From Spirochaeta sp. (GTDB lineage Bacteria; Spirochaetota; Spirochaetia; DSM-27196; Alkalispirochaetaceae), in contig SKHA01000178.1 in the NCBI GenBank assembly GCA_007117185.1, positions 1 through 5,504 on the forward strand: DNA of 5,504 nt, in the 5' to 3' direction. The notes under the pieces are model-generated. The model did not search any database. It worked only from the letters and a program-made list of their open reading frames with translations, and had not been told where the DNA came from. Both the position numbers and the translations under genes were made by a program. Numbering within the stretch: the first letter of the stretch is position 1; every line of letters begins with the position of its first letter. Shown here piece by piece: positions 5,178 through 5,504 of the stretch.

Positions 5178-5504
5178 GTCACCCGCCGGTTGTACCGATT
5201 CGATGTACGCGTCGATCGCTTCCCGGGATGTCATCCAGTTTCTGCCGAATTTTACCGCGTCGAGTCTTCCGGTGCGGCCGATAAAATCGGCGAATGGTGC
5301 CTGGTCTCCTCTGTCGGCCCGCCGCAGGACCCGATAGCATTTCCGGCGGTCCACCCGCAGGATCACCGCCGGCGGGTATCCGTTCCGCATCAATATGAAG
5401 TTCATCAGCAACCGGGCCGTTCTGCCGTTTCCATCCATAAACGGATGAATATACACGAAACGATAGTGTACTTCCGCCGCCAGTTCCGGTATCGGTTTGA
5501 GGTG
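5166..5504 (-). CDS. Fic-family protein (partial, N-terminus outside window), apparently internally shortened
   Basis: The minus-strand frame is open from the window edge (HLKPIPELAAEVHYRF...) to TGA at 5168-5166, 112 codons. The Fic core motif HPFMDGNGRTAR is complete (HPFx[D/E]GNGRxxR), followed by LLMNFILMRNGYPPAVI and a VDRRKCYRVLRRADRGD helix. Fic enzymes transfer AMP (or another nucleotide moiety) from a nucleotide to a target hydroxyl side chain through the motif His. The C-terminus GRLDAVKFGRNWMTSREAI is the wing-like end of the helix-turn-helix region found at the tail of many Fic proteins, but it follows PFADFI almost directly; in full-length relatives a further helix and a YSQEYLSLLAR-like segment lie between. 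So an in-frame loss of some tens of residues is likely. A GTG at 5456 is an unlikely start because it would remove the helix before the motif. Inhibitory helix not visible in this part. Confidence 0.88.
   Translation of the reverse strand, partial: HLKPIPELAAEVHYRFVYIHPFMDGNGRTARLLMNFILMRNGYPPAVILRVDRRKCYRVLRRADRGDQAPFADFIGRTGRLDAVKFGRNWMTSREAIDAYIESVQPAGDLHP
5169..5185. other. Short hairpin at the convergent gene ends
   Basis: CGGGTG-TAAGT-CACCCG can form a 6-bp GC-rich stem with a 5-nt loop. The TetR stop TAA (5175-5177) starts the loop and the Fic stop TGA (5168-5166) borders the stem. No T-run follows on either strand, so it is a weak candidate for a shared bidirectional terminator. Confidence 0.3.

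Noticed and set aside
1..5504. CRISPR array, tRNA, rRNA, insertion sequence or attachment site
   Set aside because: No regularly spaced repeats, cloverleaf-like sequence, transposase motif or flanking direct repeats were seen by eye.

Overview
The window is a gene-dense stretch of a GC-rich bacterial chromosome, probably a gammaproteobacterium. The high G/C at third codon positions, a ZigA-type zinc GTPase and sigma70-like promoters fit this, but there is no rRNA or housekeeping marker, so the taxonomic call is loose. I see no tRNA, rRNA, CRISPR array, insertion sequence or phage structural gene. The cargo is mostly small toxin-antitoxin or defence-type modules around one metal-homeostasis gene and one regulator/acetyltransferase pair.

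Layout. 1-846 (minus strand): a nucleotidyltransferase (MNT) gene overlapping by 8 bp a HEPN (HepT-like) gene that runs off the left edge. 916-2154 (minus): zigA, a COG0523 GTPase, with a clear promoter at 2163-2191 whose -10 lies in an AT-rich palindrome and which seems to leave almost no leader. 2189-2772 (plus): a 5'-truncated ribbon-helix-helix antitoxin remnant, absent from simple ORF calls because it has no start codon, followed with a GTGA overlap by an apparently intact VapC (PIN) toxin. 2788-2946 (minus): a possible decayed C-terminal gene fragment. 2960-3753 (minus): a second, unrelated-looking MNT/HEPN pair joined by an ATGA overlap, with a canonical RX4HXY motif. 3802-4473 (minus): a GNAT acetyltransferase, divergent from a TetR-family regulator at 4563-5177 (plus). 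Their intergenic region holds two TAGGTC-N4-GACCTA operators placed exactly on the GNAT promoter. 5166-5504 (minus): the 3' part of a Fic protein, convergent with the TetR gene and overlapping it by 12 bp.

How the parts work together. In each MNT/HEPN pair the MNT is expected to neutralise the HEPN RNase by AMPylating it. Fic proteins also transfer AMP, so three separate AMP-transferase genes sit in 5.5 kb. The TetR protein most likely represses the GNAT gene and itself. The zigA product probably supplies zinc to client proteins under zinc limitation. Several pieces look eroded: the VapB remnant lacks its DNA-binding strand and start codon, the Fic protein appears to lack an internal segment, and the first HEPN has a Tyr where the motif His could be expected. 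This suggests a module graveyard or hot spot in which parts are gained and lost. I found no convincing wholly new system; the strongest oddities are the orphaned VapC, the internally shortened Fic, and the operator/promoter architectures.
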